64,000 bases of DNA from Stenotrophomonas rhizophila (GTDB lineage: Bacteria; Pseudomonadota; Gammaproteobacteria; Xanthomonadales; Xanthomonadaceae). The stretch spans positions 923,605 to 987,604 of the forward strand of contig NZ_CP007597.1 of the NCBI RefSeq assembly GCF_000661955.1, given 5' to 3'. The notes under the pieces were generated by a model that was not told where the DNA came from, did not search any database, and was given only the letters and a program-made list of their open reading frames with translations. Each line of letters opens with the position of its first letter. Positions within the stretch are counted from its first letter, which is position 1. Position numbers and translations under genes: made by a program. This document shows positions 47,095-54,288 of the stretch, in pieces.

Positions 47095-47652
47095 TTACAG
47101 CATTTCCGGTTTGAACAGACGGCGACGCGACACTTCGGCGCCGGACAGCATGAACTGCCCATCGCCACGGTAGTGCAGGGTTCGAGGCCGTTTGGGCACC
47201 GTCGCCACGTGCGCCTTGACCACCTCCCAGATGAAAAGGCCGTGCCGCTTCACCTGGCTGGCATCGTGCAGCCGGCACTCGAAGCTGGCCGGGCACTGCG
47301 CCAGCAGCGGGGCGTCCACGTCGTGGGCAGGGGTGGTGTCCAGCCCGAAGCGTTCGAACTTGTCCACCTCGGCGCCGCTGCAGTTGCCAATGCCCACCAC
47401 GGTGTCGAGCAGGTCGGCGGTGGGCAGGTTGATCACGCACTGGCGGCTGCGCCGGATCAGGTCAAAGCTGTGGTTTCCGCTGGAAATCATCGTCCCCAGC
47501 AGCGAAGGCGTGAACGCCAGCACCGTGTGCCAGCCCAGCGTCATCACGTTGCGCTGGCCCTTCCACGCCGAACTGACCAGCACCACCGGGCCGGGTTCCA
47601 GCAAGCGACGGACCTCGTCCACCGGGTAGTCCAGCTTTCGGTAGCGTTTCAT
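47095..47652 (-). CDS. Flavin reductase-like FMN-binding protein
   Basis: 185 residues; the FMN-binding split-barrel domain is visible in VVLVSSAWKGQRNVMTLGWH, PSLLGTMISSGNHSFDLIRRS and VINLPTADLLDTVVGIGNCSG. Start MKRYRKLDYP at 47652 with GGAG just upstream; the longer in-frame extension crosses the blaI operators and is rejected. Likely reduces FMN or supplies it to an oxygenase. 31 bases upstream of the acetyl-CoA hydrolase gene, possibly one transcript. Confidence 0.88.
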   Translation of the reverse strand: MKRYRKLDYPVDEVRRLLEPGPVVLVSSAWKGQRNVMTLGWHTVLAFTPSLLGTMISSGNHSFDLIRRSRQCVINLPTADLLDTVVGIGNCSGAEVDKFERFGLDTTPAHDVDAPLLAQCPASFECRLHDASQVKRHGLFIWEVVKAHVATVPKRPRTLHYRGDGQFMLSGAEVSRRRLFKPEML

Positions 47653-47715
47653 CGCAGGCTCCGCAGGCAATGCGCCGATCCTCGCAGCGGGTGCATGAAC
47701 CGACCGTCGAAGGGG

Positions 47716-47769
47716 TTGACATGCTGTTCGATTACGGGCGTAATCGGGACGTCGATTACGGATGTAAAT
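47716..47769 (+). promoter_or_regulatory. blaI promoter with two BlaI-type operators
   Basis: TTGACA at 47716-47721 is the -35. GATTACGGGCGTAATC (47730-47745) is a perfect dyad overlapping the -10 region, and GATTACGGATGTAAAT (47754-47769) is a second, imperfect copy touching the blaI start codon. Both follow the TACnnnnGTA pattern of BlaI/MecI operators, so autorepression is expected. Confidence 0.75.
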
Positions 47770-48136
47770 GATGAGCCAGATCAGCGAAGCCGAAGCGGTG
47801 GTGATGGACGTGTTGTGGCGCAGCCACCCGCTGGGCGCCGACGACGTGGTGGCCGCCCTGGCGGAGCGTGACTGGGCCGAGCCCACCATCAAGACCCTGC
47901 TCAACCGGCTGTTGACCAAGGGCGCGATCAGCGCCAGCCGCGATGGGCGTCGCTACCTCTACTCGCCGGTGCTGCAGCGCCAGGCCTGGGTGGCCGAGCA
48001 GAGCAGCGGCATGCTGGACAAGCTGTTCGACGGGCGGGTGGCACCGCTGGTGGCGCACTTCAGCCAGCGCGGAGCACTCAGTTCGCAGGATATCGCCGAG
48101 CTCAAGGCGCTGATCGAGGGGCTGGACCATGGCTGA
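47768..48136 (+). CDS. BlaI/MecI/CopY family repressor
   Basis: 122-residue winged-helix repressor: ISEAEAVVMDVLWRSHPLGADDVVAAL and PTIKTLLNRLLTKGAIS with the wing DGRRYLYSPV, then a dimerisation helix bundle. Start 47768, or 47771 one codon later. It overlaps the peptidase gene by eight bases. It binds the dyads directly upstream. In this family, cleavage by a partner M56 peptidase lifts repression. Confidence 0.93.
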   Translation: MMSQISEAEAVVMDVLWRSHPLGADDVVAALAERDWAEPTIKTLLNRLLTKGAISASRDGRRYLYSPVLQRQAWVAEQSSGMLDKLFDGRVAPLVAHFSQRGALSSQDIAELKALIEGLDHG

Positions 48137-49355
48137 GTCGCTCAACGCACTCCTGCAGGCCAGTGTGTGGCTGGCGATCACGGTGGTGCTGCTGGCCGCG
48201 CTGCGACCGCTGTTGCTGGCCTTGGGTGGGGCGGCGCTGGTGTATCGCAGTTGGTGGTGCGTGCCAGTATTGCTGGTGGCGCTGCACCTGCCGTTGCCGA
48301 TGGGGCCGATGGTCGATGCGTTGCCGGTGCTGGCCGCCGCTGTCGCCTGGACCGCCCCGGTCGTGGTGCCCGCTGCGCCCGCGTGGCCGTGGTTGCTGCT
48401 GCTGGCGTGGGCACTGGGGGCACTGGGCATGGGCGGTGCAAGCTGGCGCGCGCAACGCCGCTTCGAGCGGGCCATGGGCACGTTGCGGCCGCGCGCCGAC
48501 GGCACCTGGCAGGCCAGCGCCGACCCCGGCCTGCCGGCGTTGGTGGGGCTGTGGGCACCGCGCATCGTGGTGGGCCCGGCCTTCGAGGCAGATTTCAGCC
48601 CGGCCGAACAGGATCTGATTCTGCAGCATGAACGCAGCCATCGCCGCCATGGCGATCCCTGGGCCAACGCCGTGCTGGCGCTACTGCGCTGCGTGTTCTG
48701 GTTCCATCCGCTGCTGCCGTGGGCGGCGCGCCGGTTCCTGCGTGACCAGGAGCTGGCCTGCGACGCACGCACGGTCGACCCGCATCCGGCCCTGCGCCGG
48801 CTCTATGCCAACGCGCTGCTCAAGGCGCAGTTGGTTCACCCGGTTGCACCGATGGCCTGCCATTGGCGCAGCCAACCGATGTTGAAGGAGCGAATTGCCA
48901 TGTTGAAGGAACACAAGCGGAAAGCACTGCCGTGGATGACCGGGCAGGTGCTGGTGATGGGGCTGTGCGTGGGTATGGGAACGGTGGCGTGGGCCAGCCA
49001 GGGCGGCGCAGGCGCGGGGCCGTCGGCCAGTACCGGCCCGGCCGCGCAGGCCAACGCCGCCGCAGGTAACGTGGATGCCCAGGCGCGCACCACGACGCCA
49101 CCGACGTATCCCAAAGCGGCCTTCGACCAGGGCATCTCCGGCAAGGTGGTGCTGCGCGTGGAGGTGGACGCCAGCGGCAAGGCGAGCAACGTCCGCGTAC
49201 TCAGTTCGACCCCGGCCGGCGTGTTCGACGCGGCCTCGGTGGCGGCGGCGAAAGAATGGACCTTCGAGCCGGCACGCCGGAATGGAACTGCCGTTGCCTC
49301 GGCGTTGAAGATTCCGATGACGTTCGAGATGAACGAGAAGGCCCCGACGCAGTGA
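48129..49355 (+). CDS. BlaR1-like M56 metallopeptidase fused to a TonB C-terminal domain
   Basis: 408 residues. Several N-terminal membrane helices, then the cytoplasmic zinc protease site HERSH in LILQHERSHRRHGDPWAN and FHPLLPWAARRFLRDQELACDA. After another helix (GQVLVMGLCVGMGTVAWA), the periplasmic part is not a beta-lactam sensor domain but a TonB C-terminal fold (PPTYPKAAFDQGISGKVVL, then AAKEWTFEPA). This suggests that an envelope signal other than penicillin binding triggers repressor cleavage. Overlaps blaI and the lipoprotein gene. Confidence 0.9.
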   Translation: MAESLNALLQASVWLAITVVLLAALRPLLLALGGAALVYRSWWCVPVLLVALHLPLPMGPMVDALPVLAAAVAWTAPVVVPAAPAWPWLLLLAWALGALGMGGASWRAQRRFERAMGTLRPRADGTWQASADPGLPALVGLWAPRIVVGPAFEADFSPAEQDLILQHERSHRRHGDPWANAVLALLRCVFWFHPLLPWAARRFLRDQELACDARTVDPHPALRRLYANALLKAQLVHPVAPMACHWRSQPMLKERIAMLKEHKRKALPWMTGQVLVMGLCVGMGTVAWASQGGAGAGPSASTGPAAQANAAAGNVDAQARTTTPPTYPKAAFDQGISGKVVLRVEVDASGKASNVRVLSSTPAGVFDAASVAAAKEWTFEPARRNGTAVASALKIPMTFEMNEKAPTQ

Positions 49356-49927
49356 AGCAGGGACTGCGGGCGGTGACGCTGACACTGCTGGTGAGCGGCT
49401 GTGCCGCTCATCAGCCGCTGACCACGACAGACACGGTGGACACCCGCACGGAGAACGTAAACCTGCAGCGCCTGCGGAGTGATGGCGACGGCGGGGCGGG
49501 CGCGGTGCAGCCGTATCAGCTGCAGTCCAGCCAGGGCTACCGGATGCCGCAACTGTATGCCGCCCCCGACCCGGTATTGGGCGACCGCGATCCCCGCCGC
49601 GAGCTGGCCCCCACGATGGTCTGCCTGCAGGTGGTGGTGGATGCCGACGGCCAGGTGGAGCGCAGCATGGCGCTGCTTGACCGGGCCGAATGCAGGGCCG
49701 GCGGCATGCCCGAGAACGTACCGCTGGTGGAAGCGGCTCAGGCCGCGGTGGCGCAGTGGCGTTACTCGCCTGCGGCGGTGTGCCACTACCCGGCCGGTCA
49801 CGTGCCGGGGGACCGCAGTGACTGCACCGGTGCAGAACGCGTTGAACCGGTGCCGGTGAGCCTGCTGTATGCCTTCACCTTTGAGATCGTGAAAGGCAAA
49901 CAGACCGTGCATCGCCAGGGGCGGTAG
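49352..49927 (+). CDS. Lipoprotein with a TonB-like C-terminal domain
   Basis: 191 residues starting at GTG 49352, overlapping the peptidase stop. The signal peptide has a lipobox-like LVSGC (Cys17). The mature part resembles an energy-transducer TonB_C domain: PTMVCLQVVVDADGQVERSM and VEAAQAAVAQWRYSPAAVC. It probably reports on or interacts with the peptidase's periplasmic domain. The TAG stop is supplied by the GTAG head of a REP. Confidence 0.75.
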   Translation: MKQGLRAVTLTLLVSGCAAHQPLTTTDTVDTRTENVNLQRLRSDGDGGAGAVQPYQLQSSQGYRMPQLYAAPDPVLGDRDPRRELAPTMVCLQVVVDADGQVERSMALLDRAECRAGGMPENVPLVEAAQAAVAQWRYSPAAVCHYPAGHVPGDRSDCTGAERVEPVPVSLLYAFTFEIVKGKQTVHRQGR

Positions 49928-50100
49928 AGCCACCCCATGGGTGGCTGCGCTACCAACCGGGTAGAGCCACCCCATGGGTGGCTGCGCGGCGGCAGAGGAA
50001 GGCAGCGGGGCAGAGCCCCGCTCTACGTGACCGTTGAGGCAGCGGGGCAGAGCCCCGCTCTACGTGATCGGTGAGGCAGCGGGGCAGAGCCCCGCTCTAC
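49924..50100. repeat. Cluster of five GTAG REPs, three in tandem
   Basis: Two plus-oriented REPs with AGCCACCC/GGGTGGCT arms at 49924-49948 and 49961-49985, then three minus-oriented REPs with GCGGGGC/GCCCCGC arms at 50002-50026, 50039-50063 and 50076-50100. All follow a 37-base period. The first supplies the stop of the lipoprotein gene and the last the stop of the convergent gene. Confidence 0.9.
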
Positions 50101-50903
50101 GTTGGTGGGCCGCCTTGGATGTTGGCCTTCACCGAGGGGTGCATCAGCGCGGGCTCGGCCAGCGTTGCATCGCGTGCCTGTCGGGTGGCGACGAAGTCGG
50201 CTTCGCTGACGCCATCGCGCAGGTGGATGTTGCGCGCGCGCTGTTCGCTGATGGTGGTCTGGTTGGCTACCTCGCGCCCCCCGGGGCCGTAGTCGTGGCA
50301 GATGAACACGCGGGTGCCATCGGGGAGCGCCAGCAGGCGCTGGATCGACCGGTACAGCTGCGCCGCATCGCCGCCGGGAAAGTCGCAGCGGGCGGTGCCG
50401 CCATCGGGCATGAACAGCGAGTCCCCGGTGAACAGCGCATCGCCGATGCGGTAGGCCACGCTGTCGCTGGTGTGGCCGGGCACCGCGATCACCTCGGCAT
50501 CGATGCCGCCCAGTGCGAAATGCTCGCCATCGGCGAACAGGTGGTCGAACTGCGAACCGTCGGTCGGCACTTCCAGCGCGTAACGCGGCGCGAAGGTCTT
50601 CTGCACCTGCACGATCCCGTCGCCCATCGCCAGCGTGGCCTGTGGCCAGTGCTGCTTGAGCCAGCGGCCGGCACTGACGTGGTCGGCATGGGCGTGGGTT
50701 TCCAGCAGCCAGTGCACCTGCAGTGCGTTGCCCTGCACGTGGGCAAGCAGCGGCTGCAGCGGCCCGGCACCGAGCGCGTCGGTGTCCGGGTCGTAGTCCA
50801 GCACCGGGTCGATCACCGCAGCCTGCAACGTCGCCGGATCATGCACCACGTAGCTGAAGGTATGGCTGTCGGGGTGGAAGAAACTGGCGACGTGCAGTGA
50901 CAT
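50097..50903 (-). CDS. ETHE1-like MBL-fold hydrolase
   Basis: 268 residues. Metal motif THAHADHVSAG (HxHxDH), VIAVPGHTSDSVAYRIGDALFTGDSLF and ICHDYGPGG place it with persulfide dioxygenase/Blh-type metallo-beta-lactamase-fold proteins of sulfur metabolism. Start MSLHVASFFHPDSHTFSY at 50903. Its stop codon is the complement of the CTAC end of the last REP in the array, so the C-terminus may have been reset by REP insertion. Confidence 0.9.
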   Translation of the reverse strand: MSLHVASFFHPDSHTFSYVVHDPATLQAAVIDPVLDYDPDTDALGAGPLQPLLAHVQGNALQVHWLLETHAHADHVSAGRWLKQHWPQATLAMGDGIVQVQKTFAPRYALEVPTDGSQFDHLFADGEHFALGGIDAEVIAVPGHTSDSVAYRIGDALFTGDSLFMPDGGTARCDFPGGDAAQLYRSIQRLLALPDGTRVFICHDYGPGGREVANQTTISEQRARNIHLRDGVSEADFVATRQARDATLAEPALMHPSVKANIQGGPPT

Positions 50904-50913
50904 GGGGATTTCC

Positions 50914-51729
50914 TCAGCGTTTGCCCAGCGTAGCGTTGAGCAGCACGGCCAGGCGTTCGCCAGCCAGGCGCAGCTCTTGTTCCGCGACCGGGCGGTAGGT
51001 CGCGGCATACTCCGGGGCCAGCGTACGCTTGCCCGGGTAAACGCCAGGTGCAATGGCGATGCGGCAGCTGGCCTCGGCCCACTGCACGGCGTCGGTGTTG
51101 ATGCTGGAGCGCTTGCCCAGCTTGGGGGCGGGCAGGGCCATCAGGCGTTTGAGGTACTGGTCGTCATCGAGCTTGAGCTCGTTGAGCATGCCGCTGTCCC
51201 ACAGCGAGTGCAGGTTGGTGCCGCGGTTGTTGAACTGCACCTGGAAGTCGTTGCCGCCCTTGTCGTGGCCGTAACCGGCATGCATGGGCTGGTGGATGTC
51301 GCCGGTGAAATGCACCACGAACTTCAGCGCCTGGGCGCGCTCGGCATCGCTTTTGCTGCGGTCGCCGAGGATCGCGGTCTGCACCTTCAACGCGTCGACA
51401 ATGCAGTTGCCGCCCTTGCAGTGCTTCTGTGCTTCGTAGTGGCAGTTGTCTTCGCCGATGTTGACGTAATGCCAGCGCGCCGAGCGCTTGCCCAGGCCCG
51501 GGTCCTTGGCGCGCAGCTCGTCGGCCCAGGGGGCGATGGCGTGCAGGGTGGGGTCGGGCTCGCTGGCGAGCAGGCGGTCCACTTCGGCCTGGGCCGCCGG
51601 GGTGAGACGCGTTTCGGCGACGCGGGCGACCAGGCGGTGGCCTTGTGCGCCCCAGGCCAGGGCATCGGTGGAAACAAGGGTGAGGGCCAGGGCGAGGGCC
51701 GTGGCCGGAATCAGGGAGGCGATCTTCAT
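50914..51729 (-). CDS. S1/P1 family secreted nuclease
   Basis: 271 residues. The signal peptide ends DALA, and mature Trp1 (WGAQGHRLVARVAE) is the zinc-ligating N-terminus typical of S1/P1 nucleases. HFTGDIHQPMHAGYGHDKGGN and LHSLWDSGML carry further zinc histidines. Related to the exported S. maltophilia nuclease of this family, it degrades single-stranded DNA and RNA, probably for phosphate and nucleoside supply. Start at 51729, supported by GAGG five bases upstream, over 51738. Confidence 0.92.
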   Translation of the reverse strand: MKIASLIPATALALALTLVSTDALAWGAQGHRLVARVAETRLTPAAQAEVDRLLASEPDPTLHAIAPWADELRAKDPGLGKRSARWHYVNIGEDNCHYEAQKHCKGGNCIVDALKVQTAILGDRSKSDAERAQALKFVVHFTGDIHQPMHAGYGHDKGGNDFQVQFNNRGTNLHSLWDSGMLNELKLDDDQYLKRLMALPAPKLGKRSSINTDAVQWAEASCRIAIAPGVYPGKRTLAPEYAATYRPVAEQELRLAGERLAVLLNATLGKR

Positions 51730-51833
51730 CGGCCTCATTCTAGCGGGCCGCCTGCGGGGCGGCTTGGCCGGATCTGGCTGGCGGCACGCGCGGGCGATAG
51801 GCTGGGGCCTGGACGACTACGGGAGCAGCGGCA

Positions 51834-52535
51834 GTGCAGAAGGTCTTGGGCCTGATCGGCGGGATGAGCTGGGAAAGTTCGGCGCACTACTACCGGATGA
51901 TCAATGAGCAGGTGCGCGATGCTTTGGGCGGCATGCACTCGGCGCGCATGCTGCTGTGGTCGTTCGACTTCGCCGATATCGAGGCGATGCAGCGGGCGGG
52001 CGACTGGGCCGCCGCCACGGCGGCAATGGTCGATGTTGCGCGTCGGCTGCAGGGGGCCGGGGCCACGGCGCTGGTGATCTGCACCAACACGATGCACCTG
52101 ATGGCCGACGAGGTGCAGGCGGCGGTGGAGGTGCCTTTGCTGCACATCGCCGATCCGGCCGGGGAGGCGATCAGCGCGCTGGGGCTTGCGCGGGTGGGGT
52201 TGCTGGGCACGGCCTTCACCATGGAGCAGGAGTTCTACCGGGTGCGGCTGGCGCAGCGGCACGGGCTGGAGGTGCTGGTGCCCGACGCCGACGACCGTGC
52301 GCAGGTGCACCGGATCATCTACGAGGAGCTGGTGCAGGGGCGGGTGCTGGATTCATCGCGCGCTGTGTACCGCGCGGTGATGCAGCGGCTGGTGGACCGC
52401 GGTGCGCAGGCGATCATCCTGGGCTGCACCGAGATCATGCTGCTGGTGGGCGACGAGGATGCCACCGTACCGCTGTTCGACACGGCAGCGCTGCATGCGC
52501 AGGCCGCAGCCCGGCATCTTCTTGCACCGAGGTAG
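51834..52535 (+). CDS. Aspartate/glutamate racemase family protein
   Basis: 233 residues, GTG start at 51834 (MQKVLGLIGGMSWESS). The two catalytic cysteines are in VICTNTMH and ILGCTEI, as in the YgeA/aspartate racemase family. Broad-substrate amino acid racemase, cytoplasmic. Its TAG stop is within the GTAG head of a REP at 52532. Confidence 0.92.
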   Translation: MQKVLGLIGGMSWESSAHYYRMINEQVRDALGGMHSARMLLWSFDFADIEAMQRAGDWAAATAAMVDVARRLQGAGATALVICTNTMHLMADEVQAAVEVPLLHIADPAGEAISALGLARVGLLGTAFTMEQEFYRVRLAQRHGLEVLVPDADDRAQVHRIIYEELVQGRVLDSSRAVYRAVMQRLVDRGAQAIILGCTEIMLLVGDEDATVPLFDTAALHAQAAARHLLAPR

Positions 52536-52556
52536 AGCCACCCCATGGGTGGCTGC
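52532..52556 (+). repeat. GTAG-headed REP
   Basis: Same arms (AGCCACCC/GGGTGGCT) as the REPs at 49924 and 49961. Its GTAG provides the stop of the racemase gene. Confidence 0.85.
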
Positions 52557-52628
52557 CTTTCGATCCCCAAAAGGTCCTTCCCAAATGCGCGAGAGGCAGA
52601 AGCCTGACCCTGCTTGCACCGAGGCTGT

Positions 52629-52730
52629 GCCGGGGTGGGCGGGACCACGGGACACGCTGCAAGTACGTCCATGTAAGCTCCGTCGCGCCATCCATGGCGC
52701 TCAGGGTCCCGTGATCCCACCCACCCCGGC
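52629..52730 (-). repeat. PAL-1 element, copy B
   Basis: Arms at 52629-52653 and 52706-52730 pair over 25 positions with two mismatches, both of which are G-U in the family-sense (minus) transcript. The core, read on the minus strand, has inner hairpin GCGCCATGGATGGCGC, then CGGAGCTTACATGGACG and TACTTGCAGCGTG. Confidence 0.85.
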
Positions 52731-52904
52731 CCTCGACACTTGGCTGGTGGCCTAGGAGAGAGCCAAGGGCGCCCAACGACGGGCTCTGCACTTCTTTGCA
52801 TGCCGATAGCGTGTCCAAGGGCAGGTGCGGGTGGAGGGGCGGGACCCTCCACCGCATGGATGCGGTGGCGGAGCCTTATCTGACCGGAATCTGGCAGTTT
52901 AGGT

Positions 52905-53060
52905 GTCGAGAGCCGGCGTGGGCCGCCGTGTGAGCCTGGATCTCGACGATCGCCGTGTAGCTTGGCGCCCACGCCGGAATCTCCCTTGATCCGCCCGAAC
53001 AGTTGCTGGAGCTGTCACTCGAAGCGATAAGACTGGGCAAGCGGGGGAGCTCTCGACCCT
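52905..53060 (+). ncRNA. Bridge RNA of the IS110 element (both guide loops readable)
   Basis: Two stem-loops lie in the left end. Target loop: stem CCGGCGTGGGC (52913-52923) with GCCCACGCCGG (52967-52977). On its 5' side GAGCCT (52932-52937) equals the left target; on its 3' side CCGTGTAG (52953-52960) is the complement of CTACANGG at the right target with one mismatch. GATC/GATC closes the tip. Donor loop: ACAGTTGCT (52999-53007) is identical to the element's right end (54090-54098), and GATAAG (53026-53031) is complementary to CTTATC at the left end (52875-52880). Exact RNA ends are not determined. Confidence 0.82.
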
Positions 53061-53083
53061 TCCAGACTATACGGAGTCGGGCG

Positions 53084-53998
53084 ATGAACGGGATCGGGAT
53101 TGATGTAAGCAAGCGCCGGCTGGATGTTGGAACCTCCGACGGCCAAACCCTGCAGGTCAGCAATGACCCCTCCGGTTTCGCTGAATTGGACCTCTGGCTG
53201 AGGCAGCGCCCGAGTAACCAGATCGTGCTGGAGGCCACCGGTGGCTACGAACAGCCTGTGCTGGATTTTCTGCACAAGGCCGGTCATCCGGTGGTTCGGG
53301 CCAATGCCTTGCGGGCGCGGAAGCTTGCTCAGGGGCTGGGCCAGAGGGCCAAGACCGACCGCTTGGATGCCTATGCATTGGCACAGATGGCCACGCTGGT
53401 GAAGCTGCCGGCCTATCAGCCGTTGGAGGCTTGGCAGCAGAAACTGCGGGAGTTTGTGCGGGCACGTCGACAGATGATCCAGGCCTTGGCCGTCGCGCGA
53501 CAGCAGCAGGAAATGGTGGGTGATCGTGAACTGCGCCGGCTTTTGCAGGCCAACATCACCCACCTGAAGACACTGGTCAAACGCCTGGGAAAGCAGATTG
53601 CCGAGCAGCTCGCTCAACAGCCCCAGCTCACGGTTCTGAAGTCGATGAAGGGCGTGGGGCCGGTGGTACAGGCGGTGCTGGCCAGCTACCTGCCTGAGCT
53701 GGGCCATATCAGTGGAAAGGCCATCGCCAGCCTGGTGGGCGTGGCGCCGATGTCCCACGACAGCGGGACGATGCGTGGAAAACGAAGCATCCACGGCGGT
53801 CGAGCCGAGATCCGTCAGGTGCTTTACATGGCCGGCATGTCAGCCCTGCAGCACGAACCGCGCATACGGGACTTTTACCGGTCGCTACGGGCCCGCGGCA
53901 AGGAGGCCAAAGTAGCCATCGTGGCGGTAATGCGAAAGATGCTGGTGATCCTCAACGCCCGCGTGCGCGACGCTCAAAGCGGACCGATCCCCGCCTGA
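53084..53998 (+). CDS. IS110-family DEDD transposase/recombinase
   Basis: 304 residues. Start ATG 53084 (MNGIGIDVSKRRLDV) with ACGGAG seven bases upstream; a longer in-frame start at 53003 would lie in the bridge RNA. RuvC-like DEDD residues D7, E50 (VLEATGGYE), D92 and D95 (KTDRLDAYALA). The C-terminal Transposase_20 domain has SMKGVGPVVQAVLASYLPE and LASLVGVAPMSHDSG-like sequence (here IASLVGVAPMSHDSG), with the putative nucleophilic serine S253 in LYMAGMSALQ. Intact and likely active. Acts with the adjacent bridge RNA. Confidence 0.95.
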   Translation: MNGIGIDVSKRRLDVGTSDGQTLQVSNDPSGFAELDLWLRQRPSNQIVLEATGGYEQPVLDFLHKAGHPVVRANALRARKLAQGLGQRAKTDRLDAYALAQMATLVKLPAYQPLEAWQQKLREFVRARRQMIQALAVARQQQEMVGDRELRRLLQANITHLKTLVKRLGKQIAEQLAQQPQLTVLKSMKGVGPVVQAVLASYLPELGHISGKAIASLVGVAPMSHDSGTMRGKRSIHGGRAEIRQVLYMAGMSALQHEPRIRDFYRSLRARGKEAKVAIVAVMRKMLVILNARVRDAQSGPIPA

Positions 53999-54022
53999 AG
54001 CGCGCCCGGGCACATCTCCAAC

Positions 54023-54086
54023 GGCTGCCGGCCAGCGGCCGGCACTACCGTGCCCGTCTGCTGGAGGGGCCGAAGCCTCCTCCAGC
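54023..54086. repeat. REP and second hairpin within the IS right end
   Basis: A minus-oriented GTAG REP (54023-54048; arms TGCCGGCC/GGCCGGCA, ending CACTAC) lies between the transposase stop and the right terminus. It is followed by a hairpin CTGGAGGGGC/GCCTCCTCCAG with a CGAA loop (54061-54086), one bulged T. Confidence 0.75.
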
Positions 54087-54211
54087 AACACAGTTGCTAC
54101 AAGGACGTACTTGCGGCGTGTCCCGCCCCTCCACCCGCACCTGACCACACACGTACAGGCACGCACTCGCCGCTCTGGTTTTGGTGGCTATTGCGCAAAC
54201 GGGAGAAGAAC

Positions 54212-54243
54212 CAAAAAAATCCCCGGCCGAAGCCGGGGATAAA
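54212..54243 (-). terminator. Rho-independent terminator of ompW
   Basis: On the minus strand: ATCCCCGGC, TTCG loop, GCCGGGGAT and a run of seven T, about 45 bases after the ompW stop. Confidence 0.93.
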
Positions 54244-54288
54244 CGCTTGCTGCGAGGGGTGTTGCGCTTGTCAGTGCTGATCCGCCGA

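Larger units (their letters stand above)
52877..54098 (+). mobile_element. IS110-family insertion sequence
   Basis: 1222 bases, bounded by CT dinucleotides at 52875-52876 and 54097-54098, with no terminal inverted repeats and no longer target duplication, as known for IS110. The left non-coding end is about 207 bases and holds the bridge RNA; the transposase gene occupies 53084-53998; the right end is about 100 bases. The ends are fixed by matches between the bridge-RNA donor loop and both termini, and by the interrupted PAL-1 copy. Confidence 0.9.
52822..54143 (+). repeat. PAL-1 element, copy C, split by the IS110 element
   Basis: The 24-bp perfect arms lie at 52822-52845 and 54120-54143, separated by the insertion. 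Joining 52876 to 54099 restores a normal PAL-1: inner hairpin CCACCGCATGGATGCGGTGG, then CGGAGCCTACAAGGACG and TACTTGCGGCGTG. The original element was about 100 bases. Confidence 0.85.

Noticed and set aside
49924..50100. Regular 37-base spacing resembling a CRISPR array
   Set aside because: The repeated unit is an internally palindromic GTAG REP, the spacers are only about 12 bases and similar to each other, and there are no cas genes.
53003..53083. Earlier start for the IS110 transposase
   Set aside because: It would put the start inside the donor-binding loop of the bridge RNA and lacks a ribosome-binding site; ATG 53084 has ACGGAG and the family start MNGIGIDVSK.
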